Part shown: piece after piece, positions 17,432-25,764 of the stretch
How the letters are laid out: each line of letters starts with the position of its first letter
Position numbering within the stretch: the first letter of the stretch is position 1
From: Acidobacteriota bacterium
Lineage (GTDB): Bacteria > Acidobacteriota > Blastocatellia > Pyrinomonadales > Pyrinomonadaceae
Assembly: GCA_019242475.1 (NCBI GenBank)
Contig: JAFAVK010000119.1
Coordinates: 62,001 to 126,000, forward strand
Length of the DNA: 64,000 nt
Direction of reading: 5' to 3'
Notes under the pieces: generated by a model
What the model was told of the DNA's origin: nothing
Seen by the model: only the letters and a program-made list of their open reading frames with translations
The model's database searches: none
Program-made: the position numbers and the translations under genes

Positions 17432-18475
17432 ATGAGAAAACAATTCACCTTAAGCCTCCTGCCGCTCCTGCTCTGCGCGTGGACGTGCTTCGCGCAGAAT
17501 CAGGACTACCTGCCGCTGTCTAAGGCGGAGACAAACCAACGCTTCCCCGTCAAGCTCGTCGGCCACACCGGCGGCGGGGATCGCCCCGGCTACTTCGCCC
17601 TGGGGAGCGAGAGCCCCGCCGCGTCCGCGAGTATGAAGGTCGGCCCTTCCGGCGCGAGCTTCGAGATGGACGAGGAGGGGAAGGCCGTTATCAGCGGCAA
17701 AGACGGGGGCGGCACGGCGTGGCGCGTGCGGCTCGGCAGCCTCTCCGGGTACGGCGCGCGCCTCTACACGGCCGACCTCGACCGCGACAGTGTTCAAGAC
17801 CTCGTCATCGTCTCGCCCACGGGCGGCAACGGGCTGGCGCCGTCGAGCCACCTCACCGCCCTGACCTTCGACGAGAAGGGGAGGCCAGTCCTCTTCGAGG
17901 CCGACGGCTACTTTGAGGAGGACGCGCGCGGCATCTTCGACCTGCTTGACCTCGACCGCGACGGCCGCGCCGAACTGCTCTACATGAACTACGACGACGG
18001 CTACTGGGTCACGACTCTTTATGAAGTGTCGGGCGGGCACTGGCGGCGCGTCGAGGGCGCGCACGGGCGCCGCACCTACCCGCTCTACACGAGGTTCACG
18101 AACCGGCCCAACCGACTGGCGACTACGCCACGTACGGGCCGCAAGCCCTTCACGCCCGACCTCTCGAACGCCGCGCCCGTCCTGCGCGGCACGCTCGCCG
18201 CTTACGAGTGGGCGGACGTGAGCCAGTCGGAGGACATCAAGCTCTTCGTCAACGCGGACGGCGGGCGGGTCGCGTGCAGCCCCGTCGCGTGGTTCGGCTC
18301 CTTCGGCTTCGTGGCGGAGTCCACGGAAGGGCGCGAGGTCGTCACCGTCTACGGCAACGAGGAGGCGGCGAAGGCGCTGCTGGATGAGGCCGTCAAGTCG
18401 AAGGCGGAGGTCACGCTCTACGGCCGCCGCTCGGCCGAAGGTTGCAGCCCGGAGTGGCTGTGGTTCCGGCGTTAA
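17432..18475 (+). CDS. Secreted FG-GAP-like repeat protein
   Basis: I choose ATG 17432 (MRKQFTLSLLPLLLCAWTCFAQ, a clear signal peptide) rather than an upstream ATG at 17303 that would translate the AT-rich repeat. Length is 347 residues. Two Asp-rich calcium-loop motifs, DLDRDSVQDLVIV and DLDRDGRAELLYM, are typical of FG-GAP/VCBS propeller units. The protein is otherwise unassigned and probably periplasmic or secreted. A small exported protein follows after 15 bases, likely co-transcribed. Confidence 0.7.
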   Translation: MRKQFTLSLLPLLLCAWTCFAQNQDYLPLSKAETNQRFPVKLVGHTGGGDRPGYFALGSESPAASASMKVGPSGASFEMDEEGKAVISGKDGGGTAWRVRLGSLSGYGARLYTADLDRDSVQDLVIVSPTGGNGLAPSSHLTALTFDEKGRPVLFEADGYFEEDARGIFDLLDLDRDGRAELLYMNYDDGYWVTTLYEVSGGHWRRVEGAHGRRTYPLYTRFTNRPNRLATTPRTGRKPFTPDLSNAAPVLRGTLAAYEWADVSQSEDIKLFVNADGGRVACSPVAWFGSFGFVAESTEGREVVTVYGNEEAAKALLDEAVKSKAEVTLYGRRSAEGCSPEWLWFRR

Positions 18476-18490
18476 TCCGCGGAGGTGTTT

Positions 18491-18901
18491 ATGAGGAGGT
18501 GCTTGACGGCGTTGCTGTTCGTGCTGCTGGCGGCCGGCGCGGTCGCGGCGCAGACGGCGCGGGTCGGCCGCGAGTTCGAGTTGAAGGCCGGGCAGGTCGT
18601 CACGCTGGACGGCGGGCGCCTGCGCATCAGGTTCGCGCGCGTGGCTTCGGACTCGCGCTGTCCCGCGGACGTGGAATGCGTGTGGGCCGGTAACGCCGAG
18701 GTGCTGTTCGAGGTCGGCGGCAGCCGTTGGAAGGGGAAGAAGGCGCTCGGGCTCAACACCAACGCGAGCCCCGAGCGCCCGGGCGAGGCCAGGTACGGGC
18801 GCTACACTTTGAAGCTCACGGGGCTCGCCCCGCAGACGCGCAGCACACGGAAGATCGCCCCCGGCGAATACACGGCGACCCTGCTGGTCTCGAAAGAGTG
18901 A
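18491..18901 (+). CDS. Small exported protein of unknown function
   Basis: ATG 18491 is preferred over GTG 18485 because GGAGG (18481-18485) lies 5 bases ahead. Length is 136 residues, with signal peptide LLFVLLAAGAVAAQ. The mature domain is beta-rich, with a Cys pair in SRCPADVECVWAGNAEV that could form a disulfide. This resembles small periplasmic proteins sharing the CPxDVxCVWxG pattern, whose function is unknown. It probably forms an operon with the FG-GAP protein. Confidence 0.7.
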   Translation: MRRCLTALLFVLLAAGAVAAQTARVGREFELKAGQVVTLDGGRLRIRFARVASDSRCPADVECVWAGNAEVLFEVGGSRWKGKKALGLNTNASPERPGEARYGRYTLKLTGLAPQTRSTRKIAPGEYTATLLVSKE

Positions 18902-18921
18902 CCGGCAGGGCCGCGCGGATT

Positions 18922-18985
18922 AGTAGGCAGCAGGCGGATGGCAGTAGGCAGTTAAGGCAAAATCTCTAACTGCCTGCTGCCTACT
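18922..18985. repeat. Imperfect hairpin of the CAGTAGGCAGTAGGCAG-type repeat
   Basis: AGTAGGCAGCAGGC (from 18922) and its inverted copy ending in CTGCTGCCTACT (18967-18985) flank a short insertion. It lies between convergent genes and may terminate both. A longer perfect pair of the same family occurs at 22995-23224. Confidence 0.7.
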
Positions 18986-18994
18986 TTCTTTCGC

Positions 18995-19750
18995 CTACGG
19001 CCACTGGATGACCTTCTTCGATTTGGCGGACGGGGGTGGCGAAGAGATGGGCGGCGTGCGCGCGGGCGGGTGCGTCTCGGCGGTCGTCACGCGCGGGCGT
19101 GGCGTCGGCGCGTTCTGGGTGCGGGCGGGCTTCGGCGCGGGCGCCACCTCTTTTGCTTCGGCGGCGGCGCGCGCGACTCGTTCGGCGCGCGGGGCGGGTT
19201 GAAGGGGAGGCGGCGTCTGCTTCGGCTCGCGCGCGGCCTCGGCGGGCTTCGCGGCCTTTGCGACCTCGGCCGGCTTCTCGTCTCTGGCGGGCTCGCTCAC
19301 CCTCTCGACCTTCGCGGCCGCCGCCTCTTGTTGCTCGACGGGCGGGGGAGCCGGGGCTTCGTTTGCGACGCGGGCCGGCGGTTGCGCCTCCTGCGCGCGC
19401 TGTGAAGACCAGATGAGGTAGCTTCCCGAGGCCAGCCCCGCCATGACTGAAAGGGCGATGACGGAGGCCGGGACGAGCCAGGACGGACGCCTCCCACGCG
19501 TGCGTCCGGCGCGCGAGGGGACGAGCGTCTCCTCCTCCTCCTTTAACTTCGCGCGGTGTGCCTCGCGCGCCCAGGCGGCCTCGGCCGGCTTGCCTGCGTC
19601 CGCGGGGTCGAACGCGGGAAGGGCGGCGGGCGCGTGCCCGATCTCGGAAAGGGGGACGACCGGGTTGAAAGAACCTTCCGAGGGGAAGAACGGCTCGGCG
19701 TCGTGCGGCCTCTCCTGCCCGCGGCCGTCGGGCGTCGGGGCGTTGTTCAA
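18995..19750 (-). CDS. Single-pass membrane protein with Ala/Pro-rich tail
   Basis: This 251-residue protein starts at TTG 19750, which overlaps the TGA of the upstream gene; GGAGG lies about 7 bases ahead, so translation is probably coupled. Residues 1-90 are polar and acidic/basic, about 92-112 form one membrane helix (WLVPASVIALSVMAGLASGSYLIW), and 115-251 are a low-complexity Ala/Pro/Glu/Lys segment rich in PAEAAKEP-like stretches. The topology suggests an N-in anchor with a periplasm-spanning tail. No family is recognised. It probably works with the TPR-SLBB export protein. Confidence 0.65.
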   Translation of the reverse strand: MNNAPTPDGRGQERPHDAEPFFPSEGSFNPVVPLSEIGHAPAALPAFDPADAGKPAEAAWAREAHRAKLKEEEETLVPSRAGRTRGRRPSWLVPASVIALSVMAGLASGSYLIWSSQRAQEAQPPARVANEAPAPPPVEQQEAAAAKVERVSEPARDEKPAEVAKAAKPAEAAREPKQTPPPLQPAPRAERVARAAAEAKEVAPAPKPARTQNAPTPRPRVTTAETHPPARTPPISSPPPSAKSKKVIQWP

Positions 19751-21555
19751 CGCAGCACCTCCAGGCGGTCGCCCGGCCGCAGGACGGGGTCGGGCGTCTT
19801 GCCCGACTTGATCTCCGCGAGCACGTAACGCGTGGTCGAGAGCCTCCCGTCCGCGGCCTGCCGCGTGACGTTGACGACCGCGCCGCCCGAACTCGTCACG
19901 CCCCCGGCCGCGAGCAGCGCCTGCGTGAGCGTGAGCCCGGCGTGGAACTCCCTCTGCCCCGGCTCGCGCACCGCGCCCGCCACGTAGACGAACTGCCGCG
20001 GGAGCGCGCGCAGAGTGACCACGTCGCCCTGCCGCACGAGCGTCTTCATCCCTTCCGAGTCGGAGAGGTCAACGTCCGTCTCGCGCCCCGTCGCGTGCGA
20101 GACGACCACGGCCTGTCCCGCCCCCGGGAGCGGCTGCGCGTAGGCGACGATGACGTAGAGCGGCACGCCCTCGCGCTGGAGGATTTTCGTCCCGGCGTCT
20201 TTCACCATCCCTCCGACGATGATCGCGTGGCTCCTGTACTCGCTGACGCCGACGGCGACCTCCTTGCCCGCGCCCGGCGCGCGCAGGCCGAGCGCCGAGC
20301 CGAGCCGCGCGCCGACCTCTTCGGGCGTCAGGCCGGCCACGGCCAGAGGCTCTTTGAGCGCGGGATGGTCGAGCAGGCCCGTCGGCGTGACCTCGTACGT
20401 GGCCGCGCGGCGCGCGCCCGCGCCGGGCAGGCGTACGTCGAGCACGTCGCCGGGGCCGACGCGGTAGACGGCCGTCGGGTCTGGGTCGTTCGTGGGAGCG
20501 CTCGCGACGGCGCCGGCCGGGGCCGCGGCTTTAGGCTGCGGCGCGGCCACGGTCGTGTCAGAAGTGGCAGAAGGCGCGGGCGTCGTCTCGCGCAGCTTCG
20601 CGTAGGCGCGGCCAAGCCTCTGGTAGGTCTCCGCGTCGTCGGGGGCGAGGCGCGCGGCCTGCTCGTAGGCGTCCACAGACTCGCCCCAGTCTTCGAGCGC
20701 GGCGTAAGAGTCGCCGAGCGCGCGGTAGGCGGACGCGTTGCCGCGGTCGAGCGCGACCGCCTGGCGGAAGGCCGTGACCGCTTCGCGGTGCCGGCCCGCG
20801 CGCGCCTCGCGCACGCCGAGGTCATAGGGCGACTCCGCGTCCACGGGAGCGGCGGGGCGCGGCGCCTCGTTCGCACGCGGCGTGACTTCTACCGGGGCGG
20901 CCGGGGCGGCGTTCGTCGAGGGGGTCGGGGAAGGGCGCGGCGCAGTCGCAGGGGTCGCGGCGACTCTTTCGGGGACGTTGTCGCCGAGGTTGACGGCCCG
21001 CATCGCGTTGAGGACTCCGCCGGCGGCGGCGGGCGCGGGGGCCGCCTTGGCGAACGGGCGCGGCGGGCGCGCGGCGTAGTCGGGGCGAAGCCGAAGCGCG
21101 CGCTCGAAGGCTTCGCGCGCCTCCTCCTCCTGCCCGAGCGCGCGGCGCGACTCGCCGAGGTGGTAGTAGGGCTCGGCCCACTTCGGGTAGATCTTGATCG
21201 CGCGCTGGAAGGCCGAGGTCGCCTGCGTGTGCTGGCCGCGCATCCCGAGCGCGATGCCGAGGTTGTTGAGCGCCTCGACGTCCTGCTTGTTGAGGCTGAC
21301 GGCCTTGTAGTAGGCGTTGACGGCGTCGGCCCAGCGGCCCATCTCGGCGTAGACGTTGCCGAGCGCGTAGAAGGCGTTGCCGTTGGAAGGGTCGAGCGCG
21401 ACGGCCTGCTCGAAGGCTTGCGCCGCCTCCGACAGACGGCCTTCGAGCGCGAACCGCGCGCCGTCGCGCGCGTAGACTTCGGCGCCCCCCTGCCCCGCCT
21501 TCACGTTGAAGGCGGCGGCGCACGCGATGAGGATGAGCAGAACAATCTTCTTCAT
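19747..21555 (-). CDS. TPR protein with Wza-type polysaccharide-export and SLBB domains
   Basis: This 602-residue protein starts at ATG 21555. The signal sequence is MKKIVLLILIACAAAFNVKA; LIAC could be a lipobox but the hydrophobic part is short. TPR units cover about 25-155 (GNAFYALGNVYAEMGRWADAVNAYYKA) and, after an Ala/Pro linker, about 225-310. Residues about 360-440 are a Poly_export domain (YRVGPGDVLDVRLPG), followed by SLBB-like beta-grasp segments at about 445-600 (IIVGGMVKDAG, VYVAGAVREPGQREF). Wza-type proteins form outer-membrane or periplasmic channels for capsule/exopolysaccharide. No polymerase, Wzc kinase or flippase gene is adjacent. The TPR fusion suggests a docking role. Confidence 0.85.
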   Translation of the reverse strand: MKKIVLLILIACAAAFNVKAGQGGAEVYARDGARFALEGRLSEAAQAFEQAVALDPSNGNAFYALGNVYAEMGRWADAVNAYYKAVSLNKQDVEALNNLGIALGMRGQHTQATSAFQRAIKIYPKWAEPYYHLGESRRALGQEEEAREAFERALRLRPDYAARPPRPFAKAAPAPAAAGGVLNAMRAVNLGDNVPERVAATPATAPRPSPTPSTNAAPAAPVEVTPRANEAPRPAAPVDAESPYDLGVREARAGRHREAVTAFRQAVALDRGNASAYRALGDSYAALEDWGESVDAYEQAARLAPDDAETYQRLGRAYAKLRETTPAPSATSDTTVAAPQPKAAAPAGAVASAPTNDPDPTAVYRVGPGDVLDVRLPGAGARRAATYEVTPTGLLDHPALKEPLAVAGLTPEEVGARLGSALGLRAPGAGKEVAVGVSEYRSHAIIVGGMVKDAGTKILQREGVPLYVIVAYAQPLPGAGQAVVVSHATGRETDVDLSDSEGMKTLVRQGDVVTLRALPRQFVYVAGAVREPGQREFHAGLTLTQALLAAGGVTSSGGAVVNVTRQAADGRLSTTRYVLAEIKSGKTPDPVLRPGDRLEVLR

Positions 21556-21810
21556 AAGGCGGTCGTCTCCCGCGCACTTAGATGCGGCTCGAAGTCAATT
21601 TGTACAGGGAAGGGCGGAAGGTTCATCCCGCGCGCGTCCGGGCGCACGAAGGCGCGGGAGGGCGCGCGGGCACTCCTCCGCGTGTGTGCGATGACGGGGC
21701 GAGGGTGTTGCATCCGTTCGCTCGCGCGTGTTCGGTCGGGTGATTTCTGTTGTAGGGGTCTTTACAACTTCAGCGGGAGAGCTTCGTCAGACCACCATGA
21801 CGGTGGCCGG

Positions 21811-21840
21811 ATTATATTTCAGCCGCGGCGCGATGTCCAA
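21811..21840 (-). promoter_or_regulatory. Promoter candidate for the TPR-SLBB gene
   Basis: On the minus strand: TTGGAC (21840-21835), an 18-base spacer and TATAAT (21816-21811). It leaves a leader of about 250 bases before ATG 21555. The gap 21556-22007 contains no other gene that I can support. Confidence 0.55.
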
Positions 21841-22007
21841 AGCGGGAAGTCAGGAGAAAGACTTTCTTATTGCGAACCGCATGGCTGTCATCTTCAACCT
21901 CAGCCTGGCGGAGACTTCTGACTTCCTCCTTTCCTAATTCCGGGTGTTGGTATAAATTGCTGTCCCGTCGTTTGGCCGCGGCCGACCTTTCAGTCAGGAA
22001 CCTTCGA

Positions 22008-22988
22008 GTGGAAAACATAGAGCGCACGCAGTTCGTGGTCTTGACCGGCCACACGGACGAACAGCCCCTGCCCGACCTCATCCGCCGCCTGCGCGTGCAG
22101 CGCAAGTCGGGCCGCCTCCAGGTCGAGTTCGCGGACGGCCCCGGCTCCTTCTTCTTCGAGGACGGGCAGATGGTTGACGCGCGCCTGGGCGAGCTGCGCG
22201 GCGTCGAGGCGCTCTACGCGGCGCTCGCGCTCGAAGGCGGCTCGTTCAACTTCAACCCGCTCGTGCGCCCGCCCGAGCGCAACATCGACCGGCAGGGGCA
22301 GCAGTTCATCCGCGACCTCGTCGAGGCGCCGCGGCGCGAGGGGCTGGCCGAGATACGTGTGGCCGGCGGCGTGCCGGCGGCGCAGGGCGGGAATGCGACG
22401 CTGCCCGAAAGGGCGCCGCTCCAGCTCGGCCCCGGCGCGGAGGAGCTGCTGGCGCCGCTCCAGGATCGCCTCTCGGCCGTCGAGGGCGCCATCGCCAGGA
22501 CGGCGCGCCGCTTCTCGCGCGAGCGGCTGGCCTACGCCGTCGTCATCGGGTTCCTGGTCGGCTTGAGTCTGGTCACGACGCTCCACGTCCTCTACGGCCC
22601 CTTCTTCGGCCGGCGCGCGGAGCCGGCCGCCGACAGGCCCGTCGTGCAAGCACAGCCCGCCGCCGTCGAAGCCACTGTCGAAGCCACGCCCGCGCAGAAC
22701 GTCAACGCGAACACGAACGCCGAAGCGGCCGAAGCCCCGCCGCCCGTGCCTTCGGCAGCCGCGGTCGTCGGCTCGCGCAGGTTCGACGGCCTGCCCGCGC
22801 TGCGCCGCGAGTACGTCGTCGAAGTTCTCGTCGAGGTGAAGGACGGCCGCGTCACCGACGCGCGCGTCTGGAACCCGCGCCCCGGCGCAAGCCCCTACGA
22901 GGCCGTCGCGCTCCGCATGGCGCGCGACCGCAGCTACCCCGAGAACTTCACCGGCGGCGAGCGGGTCAAGATAAGGGTTAAGCCGTAG
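22008..22988 (+). CDS. DUF4388 membrane protein with TonB-C-like tail
   Basis: I choose GTG 22008 (VENIERTQFVVLTGH) with AGGAA 7 bases upstream; an in-frame ATG at 21870 would add 46 poorly coding residues. Length is 326 residues. Residues about 10-95 are a DUF4388-type domain (LPDLIRRLRVQRKSGRLQVE ... FFFEDGQMVDARLGELRGVEAL), usually linked to two-component and gliding/motility regulators. One membrane helix is at about 172-192. A Pro/Ala linker follows, and residues about 255-326 (RREYVVEVLVEVKDGRVTDA ... YPENFTGGERVKIRV) resemble a TonB C-terminal domain. A cytoplasmic DUF4388 joined across the membrane to a TonB-like periplasmic domain is unusual. Confidence 0.7.
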   Translation: MENIERTQFVVLTGHTDEQPLPDLIRRLRVQRKSGRLQVEFADGPGSFFFEDGQMVDARLGELRGVEALYAALALEGGSFNFNPLVRPPERNIDRQGQQFIRDLVEAPRREGLAEIRVAGGVPAAQGGNATLPERAPLQLGPGAEELLAPLQDRLSAVEGAIARTARRFSRERLAYAVVIGFLVGLSLVTTLHVLYGPFFGRRAEPAADRPVVQAQPAAVEATVEATPAQNVNANTNAEAAEAPPPVPSAAAVVGSRRFDGLPALRREYVVEVLVEVKDGRVTDARVWNPRPGASPYEAVALRMARDRSYPENFTGGERVKIRVKP

Positions 22989-22994
22989 GAATGA

Positions 22995-23224
22995 AGTAGG
23001 CAGTAGGCAGATGGCAGTAGGCAGTTGAAAGCTGTTGCAGAAGCCCCGGAGGGGCGGCATGTTTATAGCCCCTGCGTTGTAATTGAACCGAGCCCCGTCA
23101 GGGGCGACATGTGCACATACCGCCCCTCCGGGGCTTGGCGAATTTATTAACGACTAGGCTATAAACATGTCGCCCCTCCGGGGCTCAACCCGAACTGCCT
23201 ACTGCCATCTGCCTACTGCCTACT
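22995..23224. repeat. Nested inverted-repeat structure of two repeat families
   Basis: Outer arms 22995-23026 and 23193-23224 are a perfect 32-bp inverted repeat (AGTAGGCAGTAGGCAGATGG and onward). Inner arms 23042-23070 and 23157-23185 are a 29-bp inverted repeat with one mismatch (AGCCCCGGAGGGGCGGCATG and onward). A further partial copy of the inner core starts at 23091, with its inverse ending near 23136. The structure fills the whole gap between genes and ends 5 bases before the next start codon. Confidence 0.9.
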
Positions 23225-23229
23225 GACAC

Positions 23230-24633
23230 ATGCTTTTCATCCAGAGCAACAGTCTCGCGCTCTCGCCCGACGAAGGCGGGCGGCTCCGGCTGCTCGACGC
23301 GCTGGCCGAGAGGGGGCTCAGGCCCCTCGTCCGCTCGACGCGGCGACAACTCTTCGTCACGCTCGCGGGGCGCCCGGAGGAGACGGCGGCCGCGGAGCTT
23401 GAGCGCGCGTGCGCGGAGCACGCGGCCGCCGCGGGCAAGGGCGCGTACACGCCGGGCGAACTCTTCGGCGGCGGCGACTGCCTGCTCGCGCTCGTCTTCG
23501 GCGCGGCCGGCGGCGAGACGACGGCGAGCGTGGTTTATGACCTGGGCACCGCGGAGCCGCTCGCGCGCCTGGAGCGCTTCTGCCGCGACGTGCACGAGGC
23601 ACTCGGCTCGCTCCGCGAAGCGACCGCGGGTGACTCGTCTTCCGAGTCGCAAGCCCTTCTGCCGCCCTGGCGTCCGCGGGCGCGCGGGGCGCAGCACGGG
23701 CTCGCGCGCTTCGCGGCCATCCAGCCCGAAGAGTTCGTCCGCGCCGCGGCGGCGCTACGCGGCGGCAGGGAACTCGCGCGCGCCTCCGAGATGCTTGAGG
23801 AGCGCGCCGTGCGCGACTTCCTCAAGCGCGTCGAGGAGCTGCGGCGCGAGGGCTACACGCCGCGGCGCATGCTGGCCGAGGCTAACACGCACGGCCACGT
23901 CTCGGTCGAGCGTTTAGTTGAAGCCGGGCTACTTGAACGCGAGCTGCGCGTGAGCTGCCGCAAGCACGGGCACGCGCTCTTCGACCTGCCCTCGCCCGAC
24001 TCGCTCGCTGCCGTCACCATCAGCCGCGCCAAGTGCAGCCTCTGCGCCGCGCCCGTCGCCGACGAGGTGGTCGAAGAGACTTTCAGTCCCTCGCGACTCG
24101 CCGTCGCGCTGCTCGCCGACGGCGGCTGGCTCGCCAACCGCGTCTACCGCATCGTCCGCTCGCTCGGCGTCCCCGAGAGCGACATCTCGACCGGCCCGCC
24201 GACCGAGCACGGCGAGTCCTACCTCGCCGCCGAGGTCTGCGGCAGCTCCTTCATCGTCGTCTCGCGCGACGGCGACTTGACGCCCGCCTTCGCGCGCCGC
24301 GCCGCCGAGATCGTCGAAGAGACCGAGGCGACGCACCTCGTCGCCGTCGTCACCGGCTCGGCCGAGGACGAGGGGCGTCTGCGACTCTACGAGTTCGCCT
24401 GGCGGCGCGCGCGCGGAGGGCGCGACCTCGACACGATCATCGTCGAAGGGCTCGACGCGGCGCGCGCCGAAGTAGAGCGCGCCTTCTCGCGCGCCGTCCG
24501 CCGCGAGCTGTCGCGCGCGCTCTTCCCGCTCGACGCCGCGCTCGGCTTCCCCGCGGCCGCCTTCGCGCTCGAATGGTTCCGCGCGGCGAAGTCACACGCC
24601 GGCAGGGACGGCCTGTCCAAGTTAAGCGCATGA
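23230..24633 (+). CDS. Unknown cytoplasmic protein with zinc-ribbon-like cysteines
   Basis: This 467-residue protein starts at ATG 23230 with no visible ribosome binding site, because the repeat element ends just upstream; the start is therefore uncertain. There is no signal peptide or membrane segment. Residues about 240-280 contain CRKHGH and CSLC, a possible zinc site. The C-terminal 170 residues ([47 protein letters not shown]) look like an alpha/beta fold, perhaps nuclease-like, but I cannot name it. Its stop overlaps the start of the oxidoreductase gene (ATGA), implying coupled translation. Confidence 0.6.
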   Translation: MLFIQSNSLALSPDEGGRLRLLDALAERGLRPLVRSTRRQLFVTLAGRPEETAAAELERACAEHAAAAGKGAYTPGELFGGGDCLLALVFGAAGGETTASVVYDLGTAEPLARLERFCRDVHEALGSLREATAGDSSSESQALLPPWRPRARGAQHGLARFAAIQPEEFVRAAAALRGGRELARASEMLEERAVRDFLKRVEELRREGYTPRRMLAEANTHGHVSVERLVEAGLLERELRVSCRKHGHALFDLPSPDSLAAVTISRAKCSLCAAPVADEVVEETFSPSRLAVALLADGGWLANRVYRIVRSLGVPESDISTGPPTEHGESYLAAEVCGSSFIVVSRDGDLTPAFARRAAEIVEETEATHLVAVVTGSAEDEGRLRLYEFAWRRARGGRDLDTIIVEGLDAARAEVERAFSRAVRRELSRALFPLDAALGFPAAAFALEWFRAAKSHAGRDGLSKLSA

Positions 24634-25745
24634 AAAAACTGAACGTCGCCATGATCGGCCACCGCTTCATGGGCAAGGCGCACAGCAACGCCTGGCGCCA
24701 GGTGGGCCGCTTCTTCGAAACGCCCTCCGAGCCCGTCCTGAAGGTCGTCTGCGGCCGTGACCGGCAAGAGGTCGAGCGCGCCGCGCGTCAGCTCGGGTGG
24801 GAGGAGTCTTCGACCTCCTGGCAGGAGACGGTCGCGCGCGCGGACATCGACGTGGTGGACATCTGCACGCCGGGCGACACGCACGCCGACATCGCCGTCG
24901 CGGCCGCGCGCGCCGGCAAACACGTCCTCTGCGAGAAGCCGCTCGCCAACACAGTGGCGGAGGCCGAGCGGATGCTCGCGGCCGTGACGGCGGCCGGCGT
25001 CGTCCACATGGTCTGCCACAACTACCGCCGCGTCCCGGCCGTCGCGCTCGCGAAGCGCCTGATTGAAGAGGGGAGGCTCGGCCGCCTCTACCACTTCCGC
25101 GGCCTCTACCTACAGGACTGGATCGTTGACCCGCAGTTCCCGCGCGTGTGGCGTCTGGAGAAGGCGAAGGCCGGGTCGGGCGCGCTGGGCGACATCGCCT
25201 CGCACTCGATAGACCTCGCGCGTTATCTCGTCGGAGAAATAACTGAGGTCGCCGGCCACCTCCAGACCTTCATCAAGGAGCGGCCGCTGCGGCCCGGCTC
25301 CGGCGAGTTGGCGCCCGTTGACGTTGACGACGCCGCGCTCTCGCTTTTGAAGTTCGAAGGCGGCGTCGTGGGCACGGTCGAGGCCACGCGCTTCGCACTG
25401 GGCCGGAGGAACCACAACAGCTTCGAGGTTAATGGAAGCAAGGGGAGCCTCGCCTTCAACCTTGAGCGGATGAACGAGCTGGAGCTTTACATCGAGGAGG
25501 GGCCGGACAGCGGCTTCCGCACCGTGCAGGTGACGGACGCGCGCCACCCGTACATGCAAGGCTGGTGGCCGCCCGGGCACATCATCGGCTACGAGCACAC
25601 CTTCACGCACACCGTGCTCGACTTCATGCTGGCGATTGACGAAGGGCGCATCCCCTCGCCGAGTTTCGAGGACGGGGTGAAGAATCAGAAGGTGCTCGAC
25701 GCCGTCGAGCGCGCCGCCTCTTCACGCAGTTGGGAGAGGGTCTGA
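24630..25745 (+). CDS. Gfo/Idh/MocA-family oxidoreductase
   Basis: ATG 24630 overlaps the previous TGA (ATGA), giving 371 residues. The N-terminal Rossmann fold begins [20 protein letters not shown], and the family signature CEKPLA (EKP at 102-104) carries the catalytic lysine. The C-terminal half has [18 protein letters not shown], the usual histidine motif of the substrate domain. It should be an NAD(P)-dependent sugar or inositol dehydrogenase in the cytoplasm. It is followed by an MFS transporter and a PQQ dehydrogenase, with a TIM-barrel sugar isomerase 3 kb on, consistent with uptake and oxidation of a sugar or keto-sugar. The substrate cannot be set from sequence. Confidence 0.9.
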   Translation: MKKLNVAMIGHRFMGKAHSNAWRQVGRFFETPSEPVLKVVCGRDRQEVERAARQLGWEESSTSWQETVARADIDVVDICTPGDTHADIAVAAARAGKHVLCEKPLANTVAEAERMLAAVTAAGVVHMVCHNYRRVPAVALAKRLIEEGRLGRLYHFRGLYLQDWIVDPQFPRVWRLEKAKAGSGALGDIASHSIDLARYLVGEITEVAGHLQTFIKERPLRPGSGELAPVDVDDAALSLLKFEGGVVGTVEATRFALGRRNHNSFEVNGSKGSLAFNLERMNELELYIEEGPDSGFRTVQVTDARHPYMQGWWPPGHIIGYEHTFTHTVLDFMLAIDEGRIPSPSFEDGVKNQKVLDAVERAASSRSWERV

Positions 25746-25764
25746 ACTGTCCAGGAGGAACGTC

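Noticed and set aside
24033-24629. In-frame 199-residue extension of the oxidoreductase
   Set aside because: It overlaps another gene in a different frame and is Arg-rich; the family starts at [10 protein letters not shown] with an ATGA overlap.
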